A DNA stretch of 37,474 nucleotides from positions 1 through 37,474 of the forward strand of contig JAFSTJ010000623.1 of the NCBI GenBank assembly GCA_017450525.1, written 5' to 3'. This document shows, in pieces, positions 1 through 7,543 of the stretch. The notes below the pieces were generated by a model, which was not told the DNA's origin, ran no database searches, and was given only the letters and a program-made list of their open reading frames with translations. The first letter of the stretch is position 1; the number at the start of each line of letters is the position of its first letter. The stretch is from Victivallales bacterium (GTDB lineage Bacteria; Verrucomicrobiota; Lentisphaeria; Oligosphaerales; Oligosphaeraceae). The position numbers and the translations under genes are program-made.

Positions 1-1
1 G

Positions 2-46
2 AAGAACGCCAAGGATAACCAGCACGAAGACGAGGTTGCACAGTAG
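2..46 (+). CDS. C-terminal tail of a gene truncated by the window edge
   Basis: An open frame entering from the left edge reads KNAKDNQHEDEVAQ and stops at TAG (44-46). It is polar and acidic and does not identify a family. A perfect 10-bp hairpin (93-121) follows, as it does behind other genes in this flank. That it is a real gene end is inference from position and codon-like composition. Confidence 0.4.
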   Translation, partial: KNAKDNQHEDEVAQ

Positions 47-92
47 CACATCCCGACCTTAAATCAGACAAAAATCAAACCATCAACCCCAT

Positions 93-121
93 CCGTACAG
101 GCATGACAATCGCCTGTACGG
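93..121 (+). terminator. Perfect 10-bp hairpin, no T-tract
   Basis: CCGTACAGGC (93-102) pairs perfectly with GCCTGTACGG (112-121) across a 9-nt loop. No U-run follows, so it is not a classic intrinsic terminator. It could be a terminator of another type, a processing site or a protein-binding hairpin in the leader of the gene at 151. Similar hairpins occur at 6000-6025, 7316-7351 and 35834-35864. Confidence 0.55.
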
Positions 122-150
122 ACACCAACCTCAAAAAGGAGAATAATCAA

Positions 151-456
151 ATGAGTATGCCATTATGTCCAAACTGTCATTCTGCAAACGTTCATATCAA
201 ACCAATCGCTACTAGAACCTGCGAAGGAATCGGAGCGGTGACTGGCGGTATCGCAGCTGCAAAGGCTGGAACCGCAGGAGCAGCAATCGGAACTGCAATC
301 TGTCCTGGAGTCGGAACAGCCATAGGTGGAATCACTGGTATTGTCGCTGGTTTCTTCACTGGCGCCTTGAGCGGAGCGGCTGTCGGAAGAGCCATAGACC
401 GTAAAATAGTCCAGGCTTTCCATTGCAACGACTGCGGTTATGATTTTGCCGCATAA
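151..456 (+). CDS. Small zinc-ribbon protein with glycine-zipper membrane segment
   Basis: A 101-residue protein. CPNC at residues 6-9 and CNDC at 92-95 could together form one zinc ribbon. Between them lies a long Gly/Ala-rich hydrophobic stretch (about 27-80) with GxxxG-type spacing, typical of glycine-zipper membrane proteins. The ATG at 151 is chosen because AAGGAG lies just upstream; an in-frame ATG at 103 falls inside the hairpin and lacks an SD. It lies 30 nt before the gene at 487, so they are probably co-transcribed. The function is unknown; a membrane or envelope-associated role is inferred from the composition only. Confidence 0.75.
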   Translation: MSMPLCPNCHSANVHIKPIATRTCEGIGAVTGGIAAAKAGTAGAAIGTAICPGVGTAIGGITGIVAGFFTGALSGAAVGRAIDRKIVQAFHCNDCGYDFAA

Positions 457-486
457 CCTTAACCATCAAAAACTTAGGAGAAAACA

Positions 487-924
487 ATGAACAACACAAG
501 CGAATCACTTGAATTTGACTACAACCCCACGAACAGTCTCGGCGCTCCAGAACGCAGGATGCTGATGAGTATTTCAGGACCGCAGGACAGGCTGGAATAT
601 CCGACCGAAACCTTGAAGATGGCCAACGGATGCGAGGTGGAACGCTATGTCATACCCGATGAAGACAAGGAAAAAGTGCTGGAGGCAGTCTATCCATTCT
701 TCAATGTTCCTGGTTTAGACGAAGAACGTCTGGATGTCCATACAGGCAAAACATTCAAAATTAGAGACTACATCGTGACCAGAGAGGGAAATTGCAACTT
801 TCTTGTCTCTCCCTATTACGCAGAGGCAGGTGGCACCGTGCTCGATTGGGTAATTCTAGAAATAAACGAAGACTGTAGAAACATCAAGAGCAATCCTATC
901 TGTATCGATATAGTACGAAACTGA
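487..924 (+). CDS. Unknown protein, paralogue of the 35395-35802 gene
   Basis: A 145-residue soluble protein with an SD (AGGAG) before ATG 487. I recognise no domain. It is clearly related to the protein encoded on the minus strand at 35395-35802: both share NSLGA near the N-terminus, MANGCEVE in the middle, and RDYIVTREG, YYAEAGGTVLDWV near the end. The C-terminal 20 residues differ. Both copies follow a small hydrophobic-protein gene. An intrinsic terminator (939-975) follows directly. The strongly conserved VTREG...YYAEAGGTVLDWV block is the likely functional core; no catalytic motif is evident. Confidence 0.8.
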   Translation: MNNTSESLEFDYNPTNSLGAPERRMLMSISGPQDRLEYPTETLKMANGCEVERYVIPDEDKEKVLEAVYPFFNVPGLDEERLDVHTGKTFKIRDYIVTREGNCNFLVSPYYAEAGGTVLDWVILEINEDCRNIKSNPICIDIVRN

Positions 925-938
925 TAATAGTTGAATAT

Positions 939-975
939 AAGAGCCCTTATCCAATTTGCGGGGGCTCTTTTTTTT
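939..975 (+). terminator. Intrinsic terminator after the 487-924 gene
   Basis: AAGAGCCC (939-946) pairs with GGGCTCTT (962-969) and runs into a T-tract. It ends the 151-924 transcript and separates it from the AT-rich defence island. Confidence 0.8.
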
Positions 976-1036
976 GAGTTTGGAAGACTTTTGTTCTTAA
1001 AATTGGAAATTAGTTCGGAAAGTTGTACAATAGGCC

Positions 1037-1069
1037 TTGTCATTCTTCTTTTTTGTAGTATATTCTACA
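1037..1069 (+). promoter_or_regulatory. Promoter with overlapping dyad operator upstream of the RM regulator
   Basis: A sigma70-like pair, TTGTCA (1037-1042) and TATATT (1059-1064), is separated by 16 bp. The -10 box sits exactly inside a dyad TGTAG-TATATT-CTACA (1054-1069). A repressor bound there would block the promoter. The HTH protein encoded at 1105 is the obvious candidate, as in controller-protein circuits of type II RM systems. This is inference from position. Confidence 0.5.
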
Positions 1070-1104
1070 TTTCATACAGAACAAGAAAGTGATGGAGAAC
1101 AATA

Positions 1105-1380
1105 ATGGCCTATATATCGTACAAGAAATTATGGCATCAGCTTATAGATAGGGATATCTCTAAAACAGAGTTAAGAAACGCCACGGGTATCAGTTCATCT
1201 ACGTTAGCTAACATGGTGAATGGTCATAATGTCAGTTTAGAGGTGCTTATGAAAATCTGTGTGTTTCTTCAATGCGATTTGTCTGATGTTGTTACAATTA
1301 TGTACGGTACCTCGGATTCAAAAGACAAGTCGTACTCTGAAAACTTCTTAAGAGATGAACAATCTTGTACAACAAAATAG
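1105..1380 (+). CDS. XRE/Cro-type HTH regulator of the RM locus
   Basis: A 91-residue protein. Residues about 6-70 form a Cro/CI-type helix-turn-helix: KTELRNATGISSSTLANMV is the HTH, followed by LEVLMKICVFLQCDLSDV. It is preceded by TGGAGAA and ATG 1105. The gene sits directly upstream of the methyltransferase, with a 19-nt gap to its ATG, so it is probably the controller (C-protein-like) or autorepressor of the locus. A GATATC site, the predicted RM target, lies inside the gene at 1153-1158. The C-terminal tail (70-91) is polar and probably disordered. Confidence 0.8.
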   Translation: MAYISYKKLWHQLIDRDISKTELRNATGISSSTLANMVNGHNVSLEVLMKICVFLQCDLSDVVTIMYGTSDSKDKSYSENFLRDEQSCTTK

Positions 1381-1399
1381 TTTTTTGGGGGGACAAATA

Positions 1400-2329
1400 A
1401 TGAAAAGCAAAAATAAGCAATTATCATCAATGCAGTTGGAACTTTTCTCAAAAGAGGAAATAGATTATGTCGAAAGTGATGATATTGATAGCATACAGTA
1501 TTCTGTTATAGTGCCTCCAATCAAGTGTCAAGGTATCAAGACAAAATTAGTCCCATTTATTAAGAAAACTGTTGGACGTCATGAAGAAGGAGTTTGGATA
1601 GAACCTTTTGTAGGAACAGGTGTGGTTGCTTTTAACATGGCTCCCCAAAAGGCAATTTTAGCAGATAAGAACCAATATATAATCTCTTTTTATCAGAAAA
1701 TACAGAGTGGAATTATAACACCATCTGTTGTTAGACAATTCTTAGAACACCATGGAAATTTACTTGAACAATACGGGAAAAAGTATTATTTGGAAATGCG
1801 TGATAATTTCAATCAAAATGGCGATCCTTTATATTTTCTCTTTTTAAATCGATCTGATTTTAATGGTATGATTCGTTTTAATCGTCATGGAGAATTTAAT
1901 GTTCCTTTTTGTCAGAAAGCAGACCGGTTCTCTAAAGCATATATCACTAAAATATGCAATCAGGTGGCCAATATAGCTTCTATTATGAGTGGAAAAGAAT
2001 GGGTTTTTATTTGTAGTAATTGGCAAGATATTTTCTCTTATGCCACAGAAAATGATTATATTTATATTGATCCACCGTACATTGGTCGTGACACTTCATA
2101 TGTTGGAGAATGGCCAGAAGAAGAGGCAATACAATTATCTAAATTTGCCCATGAAACTCCAGCAAATGTTTGTTTGTCTATGTGGAAAGAAAATGAATTT
2201 CGCAAAAATGAACATTTGTATAAATATTGGAGTGATTTTAAATGGTTTGAACAAGAACATTTCTATCACATTGGGGCCAAAGAAGTCAATCGCCATCCAA
2301 TGATTGAATTATTGGCAATAAAACGCTAA
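1400..2329 (+). CDS. Adenine-N6 DNA methyltransferase, M.EcoRV type (predicted GATATC)
   Basis: A 309-residue D12-class methyltransferase that transfers a methyl group from SAM to adenine N6, protecting host DNA from the nuclease at 2356. Motif I EPFVGTG is at 68-74 and catalytic motif IV DPPY at 224-227. Stretches such as VPPIKCQGIKTKLVP, FLFLNRSDFNGMIRFN and EHFYHIGA match what I remember of M.EcoRV closely, so the same target is likely. ATG 1400 has a GGGGGGA site upstream; in-frame ATG 1355 would overlap the regulator gene. The N-terminal 35 residues precede the recognisable EcoRV-like start. Codon use is AT-rich like the rest of the island. Confidence 0.93.
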   Translation: MKSKNKQLSSMQLELFSKEEIDYVESDDIDSIQYSVIVPPIKCQGIKTKLVPFIKKTVGRHEEGVWIEPFVGTGVVAFNMAPQKAILADKNQYIISFYQKIQSGIITPSVVRQFLEHHGNLLEQYGKKYYLEMRDNFNQNGDPLYFLFLNRSDFNGMIRFNRHGEFNVPFCQKADRFSKAYITKICNQVANIASIMSGKEWVFICSNWQDIFSYATENDYIYIDPPYIGRDTSYVGEWPEEEAIQLSKFAHETPANVCLSMWKENEFRKNEHLYKYWSDFKWFEQEHFYHIGAKEVNRHPMIELLAIKR

Positions 2330-2355
2330 CATCTAACTAGTAAAGGAGCAAAACA

Positions 2356-3255
2356 ATGAGTCTCTTCTTTTTCAATCAAGAGGACAAAACAGAAGACTTT
2401 TCCTTAATTGACGAGTTTTACTCATTGATGAATGATGTTGATTGTAATGCGTATGGGATAGTTGATACTCATAATCACATTCATACACTGGGAACTGATT
2501 CCAAAATTATAGGCCGAATCTTTGAAATGTTCGCACAACCTGTACTTGAACTAATTGCTCAAAAGCATGGTTTAATTCTTCGTACCCCTGAATCCCAAAC
2601 AGTATATCCTGATTTTATTATGATGAAAGATGAATCTTCAAAGGAAAAAATCGCAATTGATATAAAAACAACTTATATTGATAATGAAGATTCATCTATC
2701 AAGTTTACATTAGGTTCCTTCGCATCATATATGAGAAATAATATAAAGAATATCGAATATAAATATACAGATTATGTTAAGCATTATGTAATTGGCTTCA
2801 TTTATAAACGCAATGGAAATGCTCAAGAAAGCAAAGTTGTCGATTATGCGCTTCGTCATGAAATAGTTTTTCCATATAGAGATGTTAGATTTTTCATTCA
2901 AGAGAAGTTTAAAATTGCAGGTGACAAACCAGGTTCAGGCAATACCGAGAATATTGGTTCAATTTCTTCAAAGAATATTGATGATTTTAAATATGGACGA
3001 GGACCATTTAGTATTCTAGGTGCAGATATTTATGATTTGTATTGGAAGTATTACCCTAAATATAAGGAGACTATCAAAAATTATAAATCATTGAGTGAAT
3101 TTCTTACTTGGTGTCCCAAACATATAGATGAATTGGAACTGTTGCACCCGTTTAATCGCGATGTAGTTCTTGATTTGATTTCAGAATATATCAAAAATGA
3201 TAAATCTGACATTATATTTGATACGTCCGACGATGAATCAAAACAGGAAAACTAA
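2356..3255 (+). CDS. Type II restriction endonuclease, EcoRV family (predicted GATATC)
   Basis: A 299-residue PD-(D/E)XK endonuclease. It aligns without gaps to remembered EcoRV over the catalytic region with a constant +12 offset: E57 (EcoRV E45) in FEMFAQP, D86 (D74) in YPDF, and D102/K104 (D90/K92) in IAIDIKTTY. The DNA-recognition R-loop GSGNT and the flanking AGD...NIGSI are conserved. The C-terminus is about 50 residues longer than EcoRV and acidic at its end. It follows the methyltransferase by 26 nt with SD AAAGGAG, so expression order is regulator, methylase, nuclease. A GATATC-cleaving isoschizomer is the strong prediction; the cut position is unproven. Confidence 0.93.
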   Translation: MSLFFFNQEDKTEDFSLIDEFYSLMNDVDCNAYGIVDTHNHIHTLGTDSKIIGRIFEMFAQPVLELIAQKHGLILRTPESQTVYPDFIMMKDESSKEKIAIDIKTTYIDNEDSSIKFTLGSFASYMRNNIKNIEYKYTDYVKHYVIGFIYKRNGNAQESKVVDYALRHEIVFPYRDVRFFIQEKFKIAGDKPGSGNTENIGSISSKNIDDFKYGRGPFSILGADIYDLYWKYYPKYKETIKNYKSLSEFLTWCPKHIDELELLHPFNRDVVLDLISEYIKNDKSDIIFDTSDDESKQEN

Positions 3256-3327
3256 AACTCAAGCTATTGCTTAACACCCCTTCTCAAACCATACAAGACC
3301 TTGTGTAAATTTGGTTTTATTCAACTT

Positions 3328-4356
3328 ATGAAAGATGCACCCGACAATAGTGTTAAGCAAAGGAATGCTTCATCTGTTGCTTTTGGTTTTGATTTTCAAG
3401 TACATGCCGCAATGGTTCTAATGTTGGAGAATCTTCTTGAACTAAAAAACATACGTGTGGAAGGAAAAACAGAAGATATTGAAATTGAACTCAAAGACAA
3501 TAGCTATATCTTTGCACAAGCGAAATCCATCGTAAATAGCAGTTCGGATTTCCACAATGTACTAGCAAATCTTAAGAAAGCTTTAACTTCTCTTTCTGAA
3601 GCAGCAGCAACACGAACAATTAATAAACTGGTTTTCATTACTAATTCCCCAAATCCATTCAATACTCAAATAAACAATAGTATTTTTGTGGGGCATTCAC
3701 ATAGGGATTTTAAAACATTGCCAGAACAATATCAAAGGAGAATTACAGAATATTTGAAGGATATTAATACTCCTTTGGACACCAATAATCTGATGATTCA
3801 TATACTTCCATTTGAAACAGATAATAACCTGGAAAAATATAAGGTTGTCATAAGTGTAATCAATGAGTTTATTTCAAATTTGGAATTAAATGGTTTAATT
3901 TCAGCAGAAAGGATACGGAACATCTGGTTTTCAGAACTTTTTGCAAATAGTTCAAAAAAAGACACTCAAATTGTTTTATCTAAAAATGACTTAATCTGGC
4001 CATTGATTGTCATTATTACAGATATATCATACACAAATTCATCATTGCGTGAAGAGTTTGATTCTGCTGAATTTGAAGAAATTAGCAGAAAATACAAATC
4101 TATTATCAATTATCATTGTGAAAAATATGAGTATTTTACTCGAATTTTGTATGATTATCAGAATTTTACTTCATCTAAAAAAGGCCAAGAAAAAATAAAA
4201 GACTTCATTGAACTGAAGTGGAAAGATTACAAAGAAGATTTTGCTGCGGACGGGATTCAAGAGAGTATCAAATCTTCATTAATTAAAATTATAATCCATA
4301 ACGTTCTTCAACAACGCTTTAAAATTGATAAAATCAAAGAACAAACGGGTCTATGA
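3328..4356 (+). CDS. Cap4/DUF4297-like dsDNA nuclease, component of a Lamassu/ABC-3C-like pair
   Basis: A 342-residue protein. Residues 18-100 look like the PD-(D/E)XK nuclease head of Cap4/DUF4297 effectors: GFDFQ (20-24), TEDIEIE (48-54) and the QAK signature (64-66). The C-terminal half (about 160-342) is helical and charged and may replace the separate middle component of Lamassu/ABC-3C loci. Its stop overlaps the ATPase start by 4 nt (ATGA), so the two are translationally coupled. The start is uncertain: ATG 3328 and in-frame TTG 3301 both lack a clear SD. The likely role is the toxic nuclease of an anti-phage system, released by the ATPase; that is inference from family and neighbour. 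Confidence 0.75.
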   Translation: MKDAPDNSVKQRNASSVAFGFDFQVHAAMVLMLENLLELKNIRVEGKTEDIEIELKDNSYIFAQAKSIVNSSSDFHNVLANLKKALTSLSEAAATRTINKLVFITNSPNPFNTQINNSIFVGHSHRDFKTLPEQYQRRITEYLKDINTPLDTNNLMIHILPFETDNNLEKYKVVISVINEFISNLELNGLISAERIRNIWFSELFANSSKKDTQIVLSKNDLIWPLIVIITDISYTNSSLREEFDSAEFEEISRKYKSIINYHCEKYEYFTRILYDYQNFTSSKKGQEKIKDFIELKWKDYKEDFAADGIQESIKSSLIKIIIHNVLQQRFKIDKIKEQTGL

Positions 4357-5825
4357 TTATCCATTCAATTGACATAACAGAAGGCAATTATCATCGTCAT
4401 ATTGACTTTGATGATAAGATTAATCTTGTGCATAGTACTTATAATACACAGGGTAAAACAACATTATTGAGATTATTATTATATTCACTTGGATATAACA
4501 TTCCTGGAACAAGAAGATTTAATATTTCAAAATGTGATGTCTATACAGAACTTTCATGTGAGAAGCTTGGAAGGTTTAAATTGAAAAGAGATTCTAATTC
4601 GTGTACAATTATAACCATTATTAATGATAAAGAAACGACATACGTTCTTCCAGGACAATTATCAGAACTCCATAAACTTATCTTTGGCACAGAGAATGAA
4701 AACTTGATTAACAATTTACTTGGAGCTTTTTACATAGATCAAGAAAAGGGATGGACACTACTCAATAGAGGAGTAGTTATTGGGAATATTCATTTTAATA
4801 TCGAAGAATTAATTCGTGGCTTGTCAGATCGTTCTTGTACAGAATTAATAGAACAAGAGATGAAGCTTTCTATTGAGTTAGGTAAATTTCTCCAAATGCG
4901 AAGTGTATCTAAATACCAGCAAACTATCGTTGAGAATGGAGGAACACTAGCCACCGATGGATATGATGAAAAAATAGATATTGAAATAGAGCAATTATCA
5001 ATTCGTCAAAATGAATTAAAAAAAGAACTGAGTAGAATTGATAAAACAATTAACGACAATAAGGCTGTAAAAAGATTTATTGCTGAAATGAAACTACTGA
5101 TTAGACTTCCAAATGGAGAGCAATTTGCTGTTACTGAAGACAGCATTGTAGGTTTGAATGATTCCATTAATTTCCTCATTGCCAAACGTAAAATGCTTTC
5201 TTTGGAACTTACAGATATTGGCAGAAAAATAAGCACCCTTATCACATCCAGAAAATATGAGGAAAAACAATTGGAATTTTGGAAAACAGAAAATATAACT
5301 CAACTCTTTGATAAACAAATATCTACCATGCCACTAAATCCCATAGCAATTGAGAATAATATAAAACAACTACAAACAAAATTATCAGAGATACGAAAAC
5401 AAATCTCTGATAAAACAAAGATTGGTAATCCAATTTCAAAAGAACTCTATGATAATGTTCTTAAGTATGCTAATGAATTAGGGCTTGGTGATTCATCTTC
5501 AATAGCGGAAACATATATTTTTACATCTAATCTCAAAGAATTGACAGGAGCTATTCTTCATAAGACAGTGTTTTCTTTTAGATTAGCATATATTCTTGCA
5601 ATACAGAAAGCTTTGAATATAAAACTACCTATAATTCTTGATTCACCAAGCGGGAAGGAGATAGATAAAAATAATATTCAGCTTATGATTAATATTCTTG
5701 AGCGTGATTTTGCAGATAACCAAATAATCATAGCATCTATTTTTAATTATCAATTCAAAAAAATCAGAATAATTGAAATTCAGGATAGATTGGTTAATCA
5801 GCAGAACTCCCCACTTTTGGAATAA
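4353..5825 (+). CDS. SMC/ABC-type ATPase, sensor of the Lamassu/ABC-3C-like pair
   Basis: A 490-residue ATPase. A Walker A-like STYNTQGKTT lies at 28-37, followed by LLRLLLYSLGY as in ABC-3C ATPases. The middle (about 200-370) is rich in Glu/Lys/Leu heptads, i.e. coiled coil. The C-terminal lobe has a signature-like stretch LTGAILHKTVFSFRLAYI and Walker B LPIILDSPSG. It is short for an SMC-like LmuB, with short arms and no obvious Cys-X2-Cys hook. It overlaps the nuclease gene by 4 nt and ends the island. Known Lamassu ATPases sense foreign DNA ends or structures and free the nuclease; that role is inferred here. Confidence 0.78.
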   Translation: MIIHSIDITEGNYHRHIDFDDKINLVHSTYNTQGKTTLLRLLLYSLGYNIPGTRRFNISKCDVYTELSCEKLGRFKLKRDSNSCTIITIINDKETTYVLPGQLSELHKLIFGTENENLINNLLGAFYIDQEKGWTLLNRGVVIGNIHFNIEELIRGLSDRSCTELIEQEMKLSIELGKFLQMRSVSKYQQTIVENGGTLATDGYDEKIDIEIEQLSIRQNELKKELSRIDKTINDNKAVKRFIAEMKLLIRLPNGEQFAVTEDSIVGLNDSINFLIAKRKMLSLELTDIGRKISTLITSRKYEEKQLEFWKTENITQLFDKQISTMPLNPIAIENNIKQLQTKLSEIRKQISDKTKIGNPISKELYDNVLKYANELGLGDSSSIAETYIFTSNLKELTGAILHKTVFSFRLAYILAIQKALNIKLPIILDSPSGKEIDKNNIQLMINILERDFADNQIIIASIFNYQFKKIRIIEIQDRLVNQQNSPLLE

Positions 5826-5849
5826 TTGTCCATCATTACAATCTAATAA

Positions 5850-5984
5850 CTATATGAGGGTGTCTGCTTACTCCCGAAAGAAGCGGAGCAGAAATGTCTA
5901 TCATCGATGGAACTGGCGATGACTATCAAAAAAGAGTTGGACGCTGGTGATTTGCCGAATAACGACAAATCTGTAGTGGATTGA
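5850..5984 (+). pseudogene. Orphan ORF tail between defence island and host flank
   Basis: After a TAA (5847-5849) an open frame of 44 sense codons contains PKEAEQKCLSSMELAMTIKK and ends in DLPNNDKSVVD, stop 5982-5984. In-frame ATGs exist but lack an SD. Its codon composition looks coding and is less AT-rich than the island. It may be the 3' remnant of a gene interrupted when the island inserted. The family is not recognised. Confidence 0.35.
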
Positions 5985-5999
5985 TATATGTTGCCAATG

Positions 6000-6025
6000 G
6001 GTGTGAGCGGTTTGTCGCTCACACC
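6000..6025 (+). terminator. Perfect 10-bp hairpin, no T-tract
   Basis: GGTGTGAGCG (6000-6009) and CGCTCACACC (6016-6025) pair perfectly around a 6-nt loop. It follows the ORF tail ending at 5984 and has only a weak TATTTG downstream. Confidence 0.55.
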
Positions 6026-6120
6026 TATTTGATGTAAATCTAATATGACTAAGATTCTGATGTGTCAAAATGTGTCGCAATTAACTGGCAATACACTAGA
6101 TATCTTGTCCTTTCGTATGC

Positions 6121-6603
6121 TTATTGAGCATAATTGCTGTCTGAATTGCTCCGTCTATTCTTCCTTTCATTTGATTCTCCAAGAATCTTCTGAACATTCT
6201 CGTCTGTCAAGTTTGACAAACTGGTTGCATGATATGCCTCAAGAATCTCTGGCAAGGTGAACGTACCTTCGTCTATTATTTTGTTTACAAGCGATATCTG
6301 CCGTTCTGTTATTGGCTTGTTCGGATTGCCTAGTCGCTTGCCTGTGAACGTCGGTTTGGTCTGTGGCTTCGCAACTGGAACAGTCGTTTTCTCCGCTGGT
6401 ATTGGTGGCTGCGTCTCCGCTGGTAAAGATTGCTGCTGCGTCGTCACCTCGGTTAAAAGAGGCGAGACTTCTTTAGGTGTCGATTCCAGATTGGCTTGGT
6501 CTTGAAGGTCGGCAATCTTCTTGAAGAACGAAAGGTCTGGAGCAGCATTTGTTGTGATAATTGCTTGAAGATAGATAGTTGTTTTGATTGATTCTGTTTC
6601 CAT
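6121..6603 (-). CDS. Unknown protein with Pro/Thr-rich linker and conserved helical C-terminus
   Basis: 160 residues. The N-terminus (1-45) is helical. Residues about 50-85 are a Pro/Thr/Gln-rich linker. Residues 95-145 (PITERQISLVNKIIDEG, then FTLPEILEAY...LSNLTDENVQKIL) resemble the small helical tail found on phage and plasmid single-stranded-DNA-binding or recombination proteins (the ERQ...I...L pattern), a weak similarity. The start at 6603 has GGAGT upstream. It diverges from the gene at 6705 across a 101-nt promoter region. I do not assign a function. Confidence 0.65.
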   Translation of the reverse strand: METESIKTTIYLQAIITTNAAPDLSFFKKIADLQDQANLESTPKEVSPLLTEVTTQQQSLPAETQPPIPAEKTTVPVAKPQTKPTFTGKRLGNPNKPITERQISLVNKIIDEGTFTLPEILEAYHATSLSNLTDENVQKILGESNERKNRRSNSDSNYAQ

Positions 6604-6704
6604 TGTTGAACTCCATTATTAAGCTGGATATAACGAATAGAAGGCAATCGAACTGCCTGTCTATATAATGACGGTAATAATTCAACCAATGGAGATGAAC
6701 GATT

Positions 6705-7304
6705 ATGAACAAACGATTTACGACCGACAGCATGTATAATGGGAAAGAGATTCGCATTAAGGATGGGACACAAGCCGATATCAAGGTTCTGGACGCAATT
6801 GAGGAATCAATTGAGAAGGCTTTGGACAATGGAGCAGGAACGATGCTTCTGTACGAGATGACCTTGCCGAGACAATATAATCAAGGTGGTGGAAATAATG
6901 TGTTTCTGAAAACGCAAGCAGACCTGTGTAAATTTCAGAAAAGAGCCGACAAGTCATGCACATCTCCACGTTATATCGGTGTGAGAGACTTGTTGTCAGA
7001 AGATGCTCCACGATACAAGGTGGTGATGTTTCTGCCAAAGGAAAGCAATTATGACAAGGAACAATTTGAGGATAAGGCGAACGAAATCACTAACGGAAAG
7101 ATGAAGGATTGGACAGCGTTCAAGGATGGCGACCTTATGGCAATGTGCAGCGAAAAGTATGGAGTGGAGGTCAAGGATGTCGTGCCTCTGGATGGAACCA
7201 AAGAAGCAAGTGATGAAGCGTTCTATGTGGCCAGTGAACTTGCAGCAGTGAAGATTGAACCTCGTATGGATAGAACATTATTCAGAAGCAAAAAGACCTG
7301 TTGA
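6705..7304 (+). CDS. Hypothetical protein
   Basis: 199 residues, soluble and charged, with no motif I recognise. The start at 6705 follows GGAGATGAACGATT, a good SD. The protein is probably single-domain alpha/beta: a conserved-looking YKVVMFLPKESNYDKE strand-helix lies in the middle. A GATATC site is in the gene (6777-6782). A 15-bp perfect hairpin (7316-7351) follows the stop by 11 nt. It is divergent from 6121-6603, so shared regulation is possible. Confidence 0.7.
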   Translation: MNKRFTTDSMYNGKEIRIKDGTQADIKVLDAIEESIEKALDNGAGTMLLYEMTLPRQYNQGGGNNVFLKTQADLCKFQKRADKSCTSPRYIGVRDLLSEDAPRYKVVMFLPKESNYDKEQFEDKANEITNGKMKDWTAFKDGDLMAMCSEKYGVEVKDVVPLDGTKEASDEAFYVASELAAVKIEPRMDRTLFRSKKTC

Positions 7305-7315
7305 AATCATAATAA

Positions 7316-7351
7316 TCCATCTCCGTATGCTCGTTTGCATACGGAGATGGA
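7316..7351 (+). terminator. Perfect 15-bp hairpin after the 6705-7304 gene
   Basis: TCCATCTCCGTATGC (7316-7330) pairs with GCATACGGAGATGGA (7337-7351), loop TCGTTT. No immediate T-run follows (GACAAAAAGATTTT). It is the most stable of the T-less hairpins in the flank. Confidence 0.65.
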
Positions 7352-7543
7352 GACAAAAAGATTTTGAGTTTTTTGATACACTAATATAAATTAGCATATA
7401 TTAAGTTGTGTTATTGACAAAAGTCTTCATTGACAAAAAAAGATGTCGTTTTATTTATAGCCATCCGATTTGACAATGCTCGTTCTCTAGAGTATTTTAT
7501 CTTGCTTTCCGAGTGGAAAGTGTACTTCGCGCAGTGTCAAAAT

